Translations under genes and position numbers: made by a program
From: H111-94 sp034436045
GTDB lineage: Bacteria > Chloroflexota > Ktedonobacteria > Ktedonobacterales > Ktedonobacteraceae
Direction of reading: 5' to 3'
DNA length: 11,592 bases
Assembly: GCA_034436045.1 (NCBI GenBank)
Contig: DAOTVZ010000073.1
Coordinates: forward strand, 1-11,592
The notes under the pieces: generated by a model
The model's database searches: none
What the model saw: only the letters and a program-made list of their open reading frames with translations
Told to the model about the DNA's origin: nothing
Part shown: in pieces, positions 1 through 6,994 of the stretch
How the letters are laid out: every line of letters begins with the position of its first letter
Position numbering within the stretch: position 1 is the first letter of the stretch

Positions 1-3
1 TGA

Positions 4-28
4 AGGGCGTGATCAATCACGCCCCTAC
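4..28. repeat. Dispersed palindromic repeat, single copy
   Basis: This is the near-perfect palindrome GGGCGTGATCAATCACGCCC (5-24) followed by CTAC, so the element lies in the reverse orientation relative to the copies at 5338 and 11225, which begin CGTAGGGGCGTGAT. The arms are 9 bp with a 2-bp centre. It sits about 55 bp upstream of pdhA. Similar GTAGGGGC...GCCCCTAC palindromes are common in Chloroflexota genomes; whether this copy has a role here is unknown. Confidence 0.85.
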
Positions 29-46
29 GGGATATGCAAACAAAAT

Positions 47-67
47 CGTAATTACGTGATTTAATCA
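47..67. promoter_or_regulatory. Two abutting short palindromes before pdhA
   Basis: CGTAATTACG (47-56) is a perfect 10-bp palindrome. It is followed directly by TGATTTAATCA (57-67), a perfect 5-1-5 palindrome, and the Shine-Dalgarno begins at about 71. This is a plausible operator or short RNA hairpin in the pdh leader. No convincing -35/-10 pair is visible in 29-81, so the operon promoter may lie upstream of the window or inside or before the repeat. Confidence 0.3.
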
Positions 68-81
68 AGCGAAGGAGCCTG

Positions 82-1152
82 ATGGTGACGATACAACAAA
101 TAGAAGACACCATGACTCCCTACCAGATCCTCGATGTGGAGGGCAACGTGGTAGGGTCGGTGCCGAAGCTCAGTACAGAGCAGTTTTTACAGCTTTATCG
201 CGCTATGTATCTGGGGCGCGTATTTTCTAATAAGATCATCGCATTGCAGCGCCAGGGGCGTGCTACTACTTTTGGATCGCTGCTGGGCCAGGAGGCCAGC
301 GCCGTCGGGCTGGCCGCGCCTATGCAGGCGCAGGACTGGTTGACAACATCGTACCGCGAAATTGCTTCGCTGATTGTGCGTGGTGTGCCTCTGACGACGT
401 TAATTTACTCGTTTCGCGGCTTTACGCCGGTCTTCCCAAAGGAGACGCGCTGTTTGCCGGTGCAGATCGTGATTGCCACACAGATGTTGCATGCCGTTGG
501 GCTGGGTATGGCGGCGAAGATTGCAGGTGACAATGCGGTAGCCGTTGGTGTCTGTGGTGATGGCGCGACCTCGGAGGGCGATTTTAATGAGGCGCTGAAC
601 TTCGCTGGCGTCTTCCAGGCCCCTGTTGTGCTGGTCGTGCAGAACAATGGCTGGGCCATCAGCGTGCCGCGCCGTCTGCAATCAGCCGCGCCCACCTTCG
701 CCGCGCGTGGCCCCGGCTTTGGCGTGCCGTCGGTACTCGTCGATGGCAATGATGTGCTGGCGGTCTATGACGTTATGCAGCAGGCGCTGGCGCGCGCACG
801 CTCCGGTCACGGCCCCACACTGATTGAAACGCTCACCTATCGTCTCGGTGCGCATACCACCGCCGATGACCCGACGCGCTACCGTGATGCCGCTGAGGTG
901 GAAGCCTGGAAGGCGAAAGACCCCATTGTGCGTTTCAAACGCTTCCTGATCCAGCGCGGTTTGTGGAGCGAGGAGCAGGATCAGCAGTTAATCGCGGTGG
1001 TGGAAGAGGAGATTAATGAGGCAGCTAATATTGCGCTCAACATGCCCCCACCCGCGCCGGATTCCTTCTTCGACTATCTGACCGACAGTCCCACACCGCG
1101 TTTGTTAGAGCAGCGTGCTGAACTCAGGCGTTTCGCGCAGCAAGATCAATAG
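82..1152 (+). CDS. pdhA: Pyruvate dehydrogenase E1 component, alpha subunit
   Basis: This is the thiamine-diphosphate-dependent E1 alpha subunit, which decarboxylates pyruvate and, with E1 beta, reductively acetylates the lipoyl group of E2. At 356 aa it is of usual length. The ThDP/Mg motif runs from GDG at residues 159-161 (GDGATSEGD) to NN at 188-189. The region around YRLGAHTTADDP (253-263) matches the loop that carries the active-site His (H258). The N-terminal segment PYQILDVEGNVVG resembles Gram-positive PdhA. The start at ATG 82 has AAGGAG (72-77) four bases upstream; ATG 112 is an in-frame alternative but lacks as good a site. It is the first gene of pdhABC, 29 bp before pdhB. Branched-chain 2-oxo acid or acetoin dehydrogenase E1 are homologous alternatives; the overall similarity to Bacillus-type PdhA (recalled, not computed) favours pyruvate. 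Confidence 0.9.
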   Translation: MVTIQQIEDTMTPYQILDVEGNVVGSVPKLSTEQFLQLYRAMYLGRVFSNKIIALQRQGRATTFGSLLGQEASAVGLAAPMQAQDWLTTSYREIASLIVRGVPLTTLIYSFRGFTPVFPKETRCLPVQIVIATQMLHAVGLGMAAKIAGDNAVAVGVCGDGATSEGDFNEALNFAGVFQAPVVLVVQNNGWAISVPRRLQSAAPTFAARGPGFGVPSVLVDGNDVLAVYDVMQQALARARSGHGPTLIETLTYRLGAHTTADDPTRYRDAAEVEAWKAKDPIVRFKRFLIQRGLWSEEQDQQLIAVVEEEINEAANIALNMPPPAPDSFFDYLTDSPTPRLLEQRAELRRFAQQDQ

Positions 1153-1181
1153 AAGCAGGTTAGGAAGGGAGCAGATAGACA

Positions 1182-2159
1182 ATGCAGATGACAATGATTG
1201 AGGCGCTCAATCAGGCGCTGGCCCTGGAACTGGAGCGTGACAAACGGGTCGTCATTTTTGGTGAGGATATTGGTGCCAACGGCGGCGTCTTCCGTGTGAC
1301 CGAGGGTTTGCAACGCAAGTTCGGGGTGCAGCGCGTCTTCGATACGCCGCTGGCCGAGTCGGGCATTATCGGCACCTCGGTCGGTATGGCGGTGTACGGA
1401 CTGCGCCCCATCGCGGAGATACAGTTTGCCGGTTTCCTCTTTGTATGCATGAATCAACTTTTGTCGCAGGCCACACGCATTCGTTTCCGCAGCGGTGGCG
1501 CGTATACCTGCCCGCTCGTGGTGCGCGCGCCCTATGGCGGTGGTGTGCGCACGCCTGAATTGCACTCGGATAGCGTTGAAGGGCTGTTCTTGCAATCCCC
1601 TGGTTTTAAGATCATCATTCCCTCAAACCCCTATGATGCTAAAGGGTTGCTGGCCTCGGCGGTGGCCGACCCGGAGCCGGTGCTGTTTCTTGAGAACATC
1701 AAGCTCTATCGCTCGTTCCGCCAGGAGGTGCCGGAGGACTATTATACCATTCCTATCGGTAAGGCGAAGGTCGTGCAGGAGGGCCGGGACGTGACGGTGA
1801 TGGCCTATGGCGCGATGGTGCCGGTGGCGCTGGAAGCGGCAAAGAAGGCGCAGCAGGAGGCGGGCACCAGTGTCGAGGTGATCGACCTGCGCACCGTCTG
1901 GCCGCTGGACGAAGAGACCATTGTCAACTCCGTCACTAAAACCGGACGCGCGGTGATTGTGCATGAAGCTCCGAAAGCTGGTGGCGTCGGCGCGGAAGTG
2001 ACGGCAATTATCAATGAAAAGTGTCTCTTCTCGTTGCTGCAACCCGTCGCGCGTGTCACCGGCTACGATACTCCTTATCCCGTCCCCGGCCAGGAGGACT
2101 ACTATGTTCCTAACGTGCCTAGAGTGCTGGATGCGATACGGCGCGTAATGGAGCCATAG
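1182..2159 (+). CDS. pdhB: Pyruvate dehydrogenase E1 component, beta subunit
   Basis: This is the transketolase-like beta subunit of E1, which forms the alpha2beta2 heterotetramer with PdhA and contributes to the ThDP site. At 325 aa it has the standard length. Visible family signatures are GEDIG (27-31, with the Glu that activates the thiamine ring at 28), LAESGIIG (57-64), ELHSDSVEGLF (126-136, with the conserved His at 128), and the C-terminal transketolase domain with DLRTVWPLD (235-243) and HEAPKAGGVGAEV (261-273). The start at ATG 1182 has GGAAGGGAG (1163-1171) about 10 bases upstream; ATG 1188 is a close in-frame alternative. It lies between pdhA and pdhC with gaps of 29 and 27 bp, so it is very probably co-transcribed. 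The ambiguity between pyruvate and branched-chain substrates is the same as for PdhA. Confidence 0.92.
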   Translation: MQMTMIEALNQALALELERDKRVVIFGEDIGANGGVFRVTEGLQRKFGVQRVFDTPLAESGIIGTSVGMAVYGLRPIAEIQFAGFLFVCMNQLLSQATRIRFRSGGAYTCPLVVRAPYGGGVRTPELHSDSVEGLFLQSPGFKIIIPSNPYDAKGLLASAVADPEPVLFLENIKLYRSFRQEVPEDYYTIPIGKAKVVQEGRDVTVMAYGAMVPVALEAAKKAQQEAGTSVEVIDLRTVWPLDEETIVNSVTKTGRAVIVHEAPKAGGVGAEVTAIINEKCLFSLLQPVARVTGYDTPYPVPGQEDYYVPNVPRVLDAIRRVMEP

Positions 2160-2186
2160 AGCATAGGGTAGGAAAGAAGGAGTAGT

Positions 2187-3497
2187 ATGCAAGAGTTTAG
2201 ATTACCCGACCTCGGCGAGGGTATGCACGAGGCTGAGATACGGCGCTGGCTTGTCAAGCCGGGCGATAGCGTCAAGCTCGATCAGCCGATGCTGGAGGTC
2301 GAGACGGATAAAGCGGTGGTGGAGATACCGGCCCCCGTCAGTGGGCGCGTGGCCGAGATTAAGGTGCCGGAAGGCAAAGTTGCGCAGTTGGGTGAGGTGC
2401 TGGTAACGTTTGAAAATGGGGCCACCGCATCCTCGTCGCCATCTGCCAGTGTATCTGTTCAGCGTGGTGTCCAGAGTGACGTCGCGGCGGTCTCTGCAAG
2501 CAGCGCAGGCTCTAATGGGAGCGGAGGGAGCGCGACGGTGACGCGCCCGCGTGTGCTGGCTGCGCCTGCCGTGCGCAAGCGTGCTTTCGAGTTGGGTATC
2601 GATCTGGCACAGGTAGCGGCTTCACATCCCAGTGGGCGCGTGACAATGGATGATCTGGAAAAATTTGCCCAGCAGGCGAAAGCTGCACCTACCCAGAGCG
2701 TTCAGGCGGCACAGGCGGTTCCGGCTGTGATGCCTGTACAGACGAATGGCACCGGCGCAGCCCCGGCACCGACAAAGCCGCCGGAAGCGGGGGCGCAAGA
2801 GGAACGACAGGCGCTGACAGGCCTGCGCAGACGCATTGCCGAGCGCATGGAGCGTTCCTGGCGCACGATCCCGCATGCCGTCGCTTTCGACGAACTGGAC
2901 GGTAGCGCGCTGGTGGCCCTGCGTCAGCAACTCAAACCGGTGGCGGAACAGCGCGGTGTGCGCCTGACCTATATGCCTCTGCTGGTCAAGCTGCTTATCC
3001 CTGTGCTGAAAGAGTATCCTATCTTCAATGCCAGTTTCGATGAGGAGCAGCGCGCCATCATCTACAAACGTGTTTATCATATCGGTATTGCCGTTGATGC
3101 ACCAGAAGGATTGCTCGTGCCGGTGATACGCGATGCCGACCGACTGAGCATCATCGAGATTGCGCAGCGCATGGAGCATCTGATCGCCGGAGCACAGAAG
3201 CGCAGCCTGACCATTCCAGAAGTGACCGGCAGCACCTTCACACTGAACAATATCGGTGGCTTTGGCGGCAGCAGTGGCGTTCCCATCATCAATTACCCGG
3301 AAGCGGCGATTCTGGCCGTGGGCCGCCTGCAAGAGAAGGCCGTGGTCGTCAACGGCTCTATTGTCGTGCGTTCCATCATGCCCCTCACGCTCTCCTTCGA
3401 CCACCGGCTGATCGATGGCGGTGCCGCCGGGCGTTTCCTGGCGCGTTTCAAAGCTCTGGCCGAGCATCCGCAACAACTAATGCTTGACATGATATAA
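2187..3497 (+). CDS. pdhC: Dihydrolipoamide acetyltransferase, E2 core of Pdh complex
   Basis: E2 carries the swinging lipoyl arm, forms the core of the complex and transfers the acetyl group to CoA. At 436 aa its domains in order are: one N-terminal lipoyl domain (about 1-76) with lipoyl-lysine K42 in VETDKAVVEIP; an Ala/Ser/Gly-rich linker (79-118); a peripheral-subunit-binding domain (about 121-161, PRVLAAPAVRKRAFELGIDL) that should dock E1/E3; a second Ala/Pro linker (163-205); and the catalytic acyltransferase domain (about 208-436) ending with the active-site motif DHRLIDGG (405-412, His406 and Asp410). No key residue is missing. The start at ATG 2187 has AGAAGGAG (2175-2182) just upstream. 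It is the last gene of the operon; its stop lies just before a strong terminator. The first two thirds of the complex is encoded here, while E3 lies about 2 kb downstream. Confidence 0.93.
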   Translation: MQEFRLPDLGEGMHEAEIRRWLVKPGDSVKLDQPMLEVETDKAVVEIPAPVSGRVAEIKVPEGKVAQLGEVLVTFENGATASSSPSASVSVQRGVQSDVAAVSASSAGSNGSGGSATVTRPRVLAAPAVRKRAFELGIDLAQVAASHPSGRVTMDDLEKFAQQAKAAPTQSVQAAQAVPAVMPVQTNGTGAAPAPTKPPEAGAQEERQALTGLRRRIAERMERSWRTIPHAVAFDELDGSALVALRQQLKPVAEQRGVRLTYMPLLVKLLIPVLKEYPIFNASFDEEQRAIIYKRVYHIGIAVDAPEGLLVPVIRDADRLSIIEIAQRMEHLIAGAQKRSLTIPEVTGSTFTLNNIGGFGGSSGVPIINYPEAAILAVGRLQEKAVVVNGSIVVRSIMPLTLSFDHRLIDGGAAGRFLARFKALAEHPQQLMLDMI

Positions 3498-3499
3498 GT

Positions 3500-3573
3500 A
3501 AAAGAGCGATGGGAGCAGCAGCACTGGTCTGGCTGAGTTATGGCCAGTGCTGCTGCTCCCATCGCTCTTTTCT
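3500..3573. terminator. Perfect 28-bp bidirectional terminator hairpin
   Basis: Bases 3500-3527 pair perfectly with 3544-3571, leaving a 16-nt loop. The right arm ends CTCTTTTC, giving a U-run for plus-strand transcripts, and the left arm begins AAAAGAG, giving the same for minus-strand transcripts. It starts three bases after the pdhC stop codon, so it closes the pdhABC operon. The stem is much longer than typical intrinsic terminators. Confidence 0.9.
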
Positions 3574-3712
3574 CAGATTCCCTGCCGCAAATTAGAGCCT
3601 CGTTAAAAAGATATAGCCAAAAAGTACTAATTGATACACAAGAAAAATTCATTCCAAAGGCTTCTGTGGCTAAACTATTCATGTATTACTGGTCCCGAAA
3701 AACGACATAACC
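3574..3712. other. Non-coding spacer, no recognised feature
   Basis: This AT-rich spacer lies between the pdh terminator and the protease promoter. I see no supported reading frame, RNA gene or repeat in it. The minus-strand open frame that crosses it has no ribosome-binding site and mostly overlaps pdhC and the terminator. Confidence 0.5.
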
Positions 3713-3741
3713 TTGACCTTTGCTTAGATTATGCTTATACT
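3713..3741 (+). promoter_or_regulatory. Sigma70-type promoter for the protease gene
   Basis: TTGACC (3713-3718) and TATACT (3736-3741) are separated by 17 bp, each one mismatch from consensus. This predicts a transcript start near 3748 and an approximately 185-nt leader before the TTG at 3934. Confidence 0.6.
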
Positions 3742-3933
3742 TGTGTTAAGAGTATGGTGTGTCGCCGATATTCAAAATGTTCCAAGATATATCGCGTTTG
3801 ACAGCTAGACTCGTAAAATATTGCCGGGTTGTGTTTGTAGTATCTATGTATGTTTGCTTACTTTATTAAAGTAGGCGTCATACACAAACAGGCTATGTCG
3901 TCGCATTTTGTTACCTGGAAAGAGGTACTGGAC

Positions 3934-5136
3934 TTGAGAAAGCTCTCATTAGTCCTCAGTCTCATCGCTTTGTGGTCTATTGTCGCTGTTGGAACAAGTT
4001 CACATGCTCTTGCCAAGACTACCGTGCCTAAACGGGGTGGAGTCAGCTACCAGGATGAGTGTGGGGCGGTCACTCCTGGGAAAGTACGTTGTTTAGCCCT
4101 TCTGGTCAAGAAATCGAGCCTGCCAGATTTGAAAAATTTTGTGAATAACGGTATTTCCGGTTATACTCCTGCTGATCTGCAAGATGCGTATAACCTGCCC
4201 TCTGCCACTGCTGGCAAAGGACAGACCGTCGCCATTGTTGATGCAATGGACGATCCCAACGCTGAATCAGACTTAGCGACGTATCGTTCACAGTTCAACC
4301 TGCCCCCCTGCACGACCCAGAACGGGTGCTTCAAAAAGGTTGATGAAAATGGCGGCACCAACTATCCAATGCCAGATAGTAACTGGGCCGGTGAGATCTC
4401 TCTTGACCTCGATATGGTCAGTGCCATTTGTCCCAATTGCCATATCCTGCTCGTTGAGGCCAGCAGTGCCGATTTCCAGAACCTGGCCAACGCGGTCAAC
4501 ACCGCAGCCAAACTCGGTGCAAACGCGATCAGCAACAGTTATGGTGGTGACGAAGACTCGACGATCAAGAACTACGCCTCTGCTTATAGTCATCCTGGCA
4601 TCGCCATCACGGCCAGCACGGGCGACAGTGGCTACGGTGTCGCGGCCCCCTCTTCCTTCAGCACCGTAACGGCGGTTGGTGGCACAACGCTCAATCGCGG
4701 CGGGAATCATGCCAATGGCTCGCGTAACTGGAGTGAGACGGCCTGGAGCAAGGCCGGCAGTGGATGCAGCCAGTATATAGCCAAGCCGGAATGGCAGACC
4801 GATAAAGGTTGCTCCATGCGTACCGTTGCCGATGTCTCGGCGGTGGCAGACCCCAACACGGGTGTGGCAGTCTATGATACCTATGGCCAGACTGGCTGGG
4901 TTGTGTTCGGTGGCACCAGTGTCTCGTCTCCTATTATTGCCAGTGTCTATGCGCTGGCGGGCAACGCGGCCAGCCTGAAGATTAACGATGCCTCGTATGT
5001 GTACAAGCACACCGATGCTTTGAACAATGTCACCAGTGGTAGCAACGGCAATTGTGGCAACTACCTCTGTACAGCGGGTCCTGGCTATAACGGGCCGACC
5101 GGATGGGGCACGCCCAACGGCGTGGGTGCCTTCTAA
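3934..5136 (+). CDS. Secreted sedolisin-like (S53) serine-carboxyl protease
   Basis: This is a predicted extracellular endopeptidase. I place the start at TTG 3934, with AAAGAGG (3919-3925) eight bases upstream; the product (400 aa) then begins with a good signal peptide: RK, a hydrophobic stretch to about residue 20, and ALA as a cleavage site at 25-27. In-frame ATGs at 3850 and 3895 have no ribosome-binding site and would bury the signal. S53 signatures (numbered from TTG) are E154 and D158 spaced as ExxxD in GEISLD, D231 in STGDSG, and Ser329 in GGTSVSSP. The C-terminal GYNGPTGWGTPNG resembles the family's calcium-site region. Ten cysteines suggest disulfides in the secreted protein. The segment between the signal peptide and the catalytic domain (YTPADLQDAYNLP, from 77) is only about 50 residues, far shorter than the usual sedolisin prodomain. 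It is a monocistronic gene between its own promoter and terminator. A subtilase (S8) label would be wrong given the Glu/Asp arrangement. Confidence 0.85.
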   Translation: MRKLSLVLSLIALWSIVAVGTSSHALAKTTVPKRGGVSYQDECGAVTPGKVRCLALLVKKSSLPDLKNFVNNGISGYTPADLQDAYNLPSATAGKGQTVAIVDAMDDPNAESDLATYRSQFNLPPCTTQNGCFKKVDENGGTNYPMPDSNWAGEISLDLDMVSAICPNCHILLVEASSADFQNLANAVNTAAKLGANAISNSYGGDEDSTIKNYASAYSHPGIAITASTGDSGYGVAAPSSFSTVTAVGGTTLNRGGNHANGSRNWSETAWSKAGSGCSQYIAKPEWQTDKGCSMRTVADVSAVADPNTGVAVYDTYGQTGWVVFGGTSVSSPIIASVYALAGNAASLKINDASYVYKHTDALNNVTSGSNGNCGNYLCTAGPGYNGPTGWGTPNGVGAF

Positions 5137-5178
5137 GGTGAGGTTCTGAAAACCGGCACTTCATTCTCCTCCTCTATG

Positions 5179-5226
5179 CCAGAAGGACGGGCAACACCCT
5201 GTAGCCCGTCCTTCTGGTCATTTTCT
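5179..5226 (+). terminator. Terminator of the protease gene
   Basis: A perfect 14-bp stem (5179-5192 with 5204-5217) with an 11-nt loop is followed by TCATTTTCT. It lies 42 bp after the protease stop. Confidence 0.85.
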
Positions 5227-5301
5227 ACTGTCGGGCGGTCTGAGATTGGGATATACTGTTAGCTGTGTGTATAAAGAAAGCGGCGGTAGGAACCCGCTTA
5301 T

Positions 5302-5448
5302 GAATTTTTCCAATCGAAATTGGCAAGGAAAACCACCCGTAGGGGCGTGCTTGATCACGCCCGGTGAGCAGAGCGGCGGGCAGGCGGGCGAGCAGGCAGG
5401 CGGGCGAGCAGGCAGGCGGGCAGGACGTGATTCATCACGCCCCTACGG
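5302..5448. repeat. Composite repeat: facing palindromes around a GC-rich tandem repeat
   Basis: The outer inverted repeat is 13 bp and perfect (5337-5349 with 5436-5448, CCGTAGGGGCGTG and its complement). The pairing continues inward for 14 more bases with about 11 matches, so both ends carry the dispersed GTAGGGGCGTGAT element, facing each other. Between them is a tandem repeat of a 16-bp unit, GAGCAGGCAGGCGGGC (5390-5405 and 5406-5421 exact, 5374-5389 imperfect). The left flank begins GAATTTTTCCAA (5302), a motif also found about 35 bp before each GTAGGGGCGTG in the array at 11225. The rest of the gap between the protease and lpd (5227-5301 and 5449-5534) shows no supported gene and no clear promoter. 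Confidence 0.8.
5374..5421. repeat. 16-bp GC-rich tandem repeat, three copies
   Basis: The unit is GAGCAGGCAGGCGGGC. Copies at 5390-5405 and 5406-5421 are identical; 5374-5389 is an imperfect first copy. The strand is strongly purine-biased (G and A, with C) and lacks T. It lies in the loop of the larger inverted repeat and is likely variable in copy number between strains. Confidence 0.85.
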
Positions 5449-5534
5449 ATGTGTTCCTCTTTTGGATTTATGTTTCTATTGCTGCTTTCCCATAGAGAAC
5501 ATACGTGTGTGAATGAGAACCCTGGAAAGCGGGT

Positions 5535-6905
5535 ATGCATATGGTTGTTGGTGATGTAACCACAGCAGTTGATGTGCTGGTGCTTGGCGCGGGGCCGGGT
5601 GGCTATGTGGCCGCTATTCGCGCAGCGCAGCAGGGACGCCACGTGACACTGGTTGAGTCTGATGCAGTGGGGGGCACCTGTCTCAATCGAGGCTGTATTC
5701 CTCTCAAGGCGTTGTTAAGTGCAAGCGAGCGCTATCAGCAGACGCGCTCGGAAGACCTCGCGTTGATGGGCATTCAGGCTGAAGCTGTCTCCTTCGATTG
5801 GGCGAAGATGCAGGCGTGGAAGCAGAGCGTGGTCGAGCGTCTCACCGAGGGCGTGCGCCGTCTGGTGGCGGGCAATAAAATCGAACTGGTGACGGGCAAG
5901 GGCTGGTTTTTGAATGCGCAGGAGCTGCGTGTCGAGGGAGAGTATGGCTCCCATCGCTTCAAGTTTGAGCAGTGTATCATCGCTACTGGTGCGCAAGCCA
6001 CGCCACTGACCGATCTGCCATATGATGGGCAAAATATATTGACACCTGAACAGGCCCTTGCCCTTCCGCAATTACCTGAAAGCATCGCCATTTTCGGTGA
6101 AGACTATATCGCTTTAGAGTTGGCGACATTTCTTGCTCGCCTGGGCGTCAAGACGCATCTGTACGTGCCAGGCGAACAGTTGCTCAAGGGCGGCGATGCT
6201 ACAGCCTTGCGTCTGGTACAGAGCGGGTTACGCAAACTGGGCGTGCAGATCAGCACGAAAGCAAAACCGATCAGTATGGCGGAAAGACCCCTCGTGATTT
6301 CCAATGGCGTCACTCCCAACGTGCGTGAACTGCACCTGGACGCGGTGCAACTCCAACTGAATGAGCATGGTGGCATCGCGGTAAACACCATGCAACAGAG
6401 TAGCGTACCCTCTATTTATGCGGTCGGTGACTGCACAGGGGGGACGGCACTGGCGAGCGTGGCGATTCGGCAGGCGAAGGTTGCAGCAGAGGTTATCGGT
6501 GGTCAGCGCGTGCAGTTTGCGCCACTTGTCACGCCGCTCGTGGTACATACCACGCCGGAGCTGGCAAGTGTTGGCTACACGGCAGATGAAGCTGCAAAGG
6601 CGGGTTACACGCTGAAAATGGGGCGTTTCCCTCTGGCCGCCAACGGACGTGCCCTGACGCTGGGCACCGATAATGGCGTCGCGCTGGTCGTGGCCGATGC
6701 CAGTAACGATGCCATCCTGGGTGTCACCCTGGTCGGTCCGCGTGCAGGCGACCTCATTGGGCAGGCCGCGCTGGCAGTTGAAATGGGGGCGACGCTGACC
6801 GATTTGAGTGAGATCCTCTATGCTCATCCAGGTCTCTCCGAAACTCTACTGGAAAGTGCCGAACACGCACTGGGGAAAGTCGTGCATATTATGGCAAAAG
6901 CGTAG
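5535..6905 (+). CDS. lpdA: Dihydrolipoamide dehydrogenase (E3) with degenerate NAD motif
   Basis: This FAD enzyme should reoxidise dihydrolipoamide on E2 and pass electrons to NAD. It has 456 aa, about the usual length. The FAD-binding motif GAGPGG is at 18-23, the redox disulfide GGTCLNRGCIP has Cys49 and Cys54, ATG is at 150-152, the second FAD contact YAVGD is at 295-299, and the C-terminal partner-subunit His-Glu pair is H431/E436 in AHPGLSE. Oddities: the NAD-domain motif normally GGGYIG reads GEDYIA (188-193), the acidic residue usually ending the next strand (VxVVE) is not at its expected place (THLYVPGE, 207-214), and the usual Ser after the redox Cys (IPSK) is Leu57. The ATG at 5535 is followed by another at 5541; the ribosome-binding site (GGAAAG, 5524-5529) is weak. 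It lies apart from pdhABC. It could be a specialised or weakly active paralogue, or a related disulfide oxidoreductase. Confidence 0.85.
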   Translation: MHMVVGDVTTAVDVLVLGAGPGGYVAAIRAAQQGRHVTLVESDAVGGTCLNRGCIPLKALLSASERYQQTRSEDLALMGIQAEAVSFDWAKMQAWKQSVVERLTEGVRRLVAGNKIELVTGKGWFLNAQELRVEGEYGSHRFKFEQCIIATGAQATPLTDLPYDGQNILTPEQALALPQLPESIAIFGEDYIALELATFLARLGVKTHLYVPGEQLLKGGDATALRLVQSGLRKLGVQISTKAKPISMAERPLVISNGVTPNVRELHLDAVQLQLNEHGGIAVNTMQQSSVPSIYAVGDCTGGTALASVAIRQAKVAAEVIGGQRVQFAPLVTPLVVHTTPELASVGYTADEAAKAGYTLKMGRFPLAANGRALTLGTDNGVALVVADASNDAILGVTLVGPRAGDLIGQAALAVEMGATLTDLSEILYAHPGLSETLLESAEHALGKVVHIMAKA

Positions 6906-6920
6906 GGCAGGCGCGCGATG

Positions 6921-6950
6921 TTGAACTTTTCTCACGTCTTTGCGTATAAA
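6921..6950 (+). promoter_or_regulatory. Promoter of the small membrane-protein gene
   Basis: TTGAAC (6921-6926) and TATAAA (6945-6950) are separated by 18 bp, which predicts a start near 6957 and a leader of about 38 nt. It begins 15 bp after the lpd stop, so the downstream gene probably has its own transcript in addition to any read-through. Confidence 0.55.
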
Positions 6951-6994
6951 CCAGTAGATAGTTTGAGGATGCCGATTATGGAGAGATAAGGTAT

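Noticed and set aside
2622..3476. 284-aa minus-strand open frame
   Set aside because: It is a shadow of pdhC: the plus-strand E2 with complete lipoyl and catalytic motifs explains the region, and the reverse frame has no recognised motif.
3798..3819. Second promoter with TTGACA at 3798
   Set aside because: The nearest -10-like sequence (TAAAAT, 3814-3819) is only 10 bp away, and nothing good lies at 16-18 bp. The pair at 3713-3741 is much better.
3934..5136. Subtilisin (S8) assignment of the protease
   Set aside because: GGTSVSSP resembles the subtilase Ser motif, but the ExxxD pair and the GDSG Asp match sedolisins, and no subtilase His motif (HGT) is present.
5246..5512. Plus-strand open frame encoding a Gly/Gln/Ala-rich repeat protein
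   Set aside because: It runs through the composite repeat, has no good ribosome-binding site, and its repetitive composition simply reflects the 16-bp tandem repeat.
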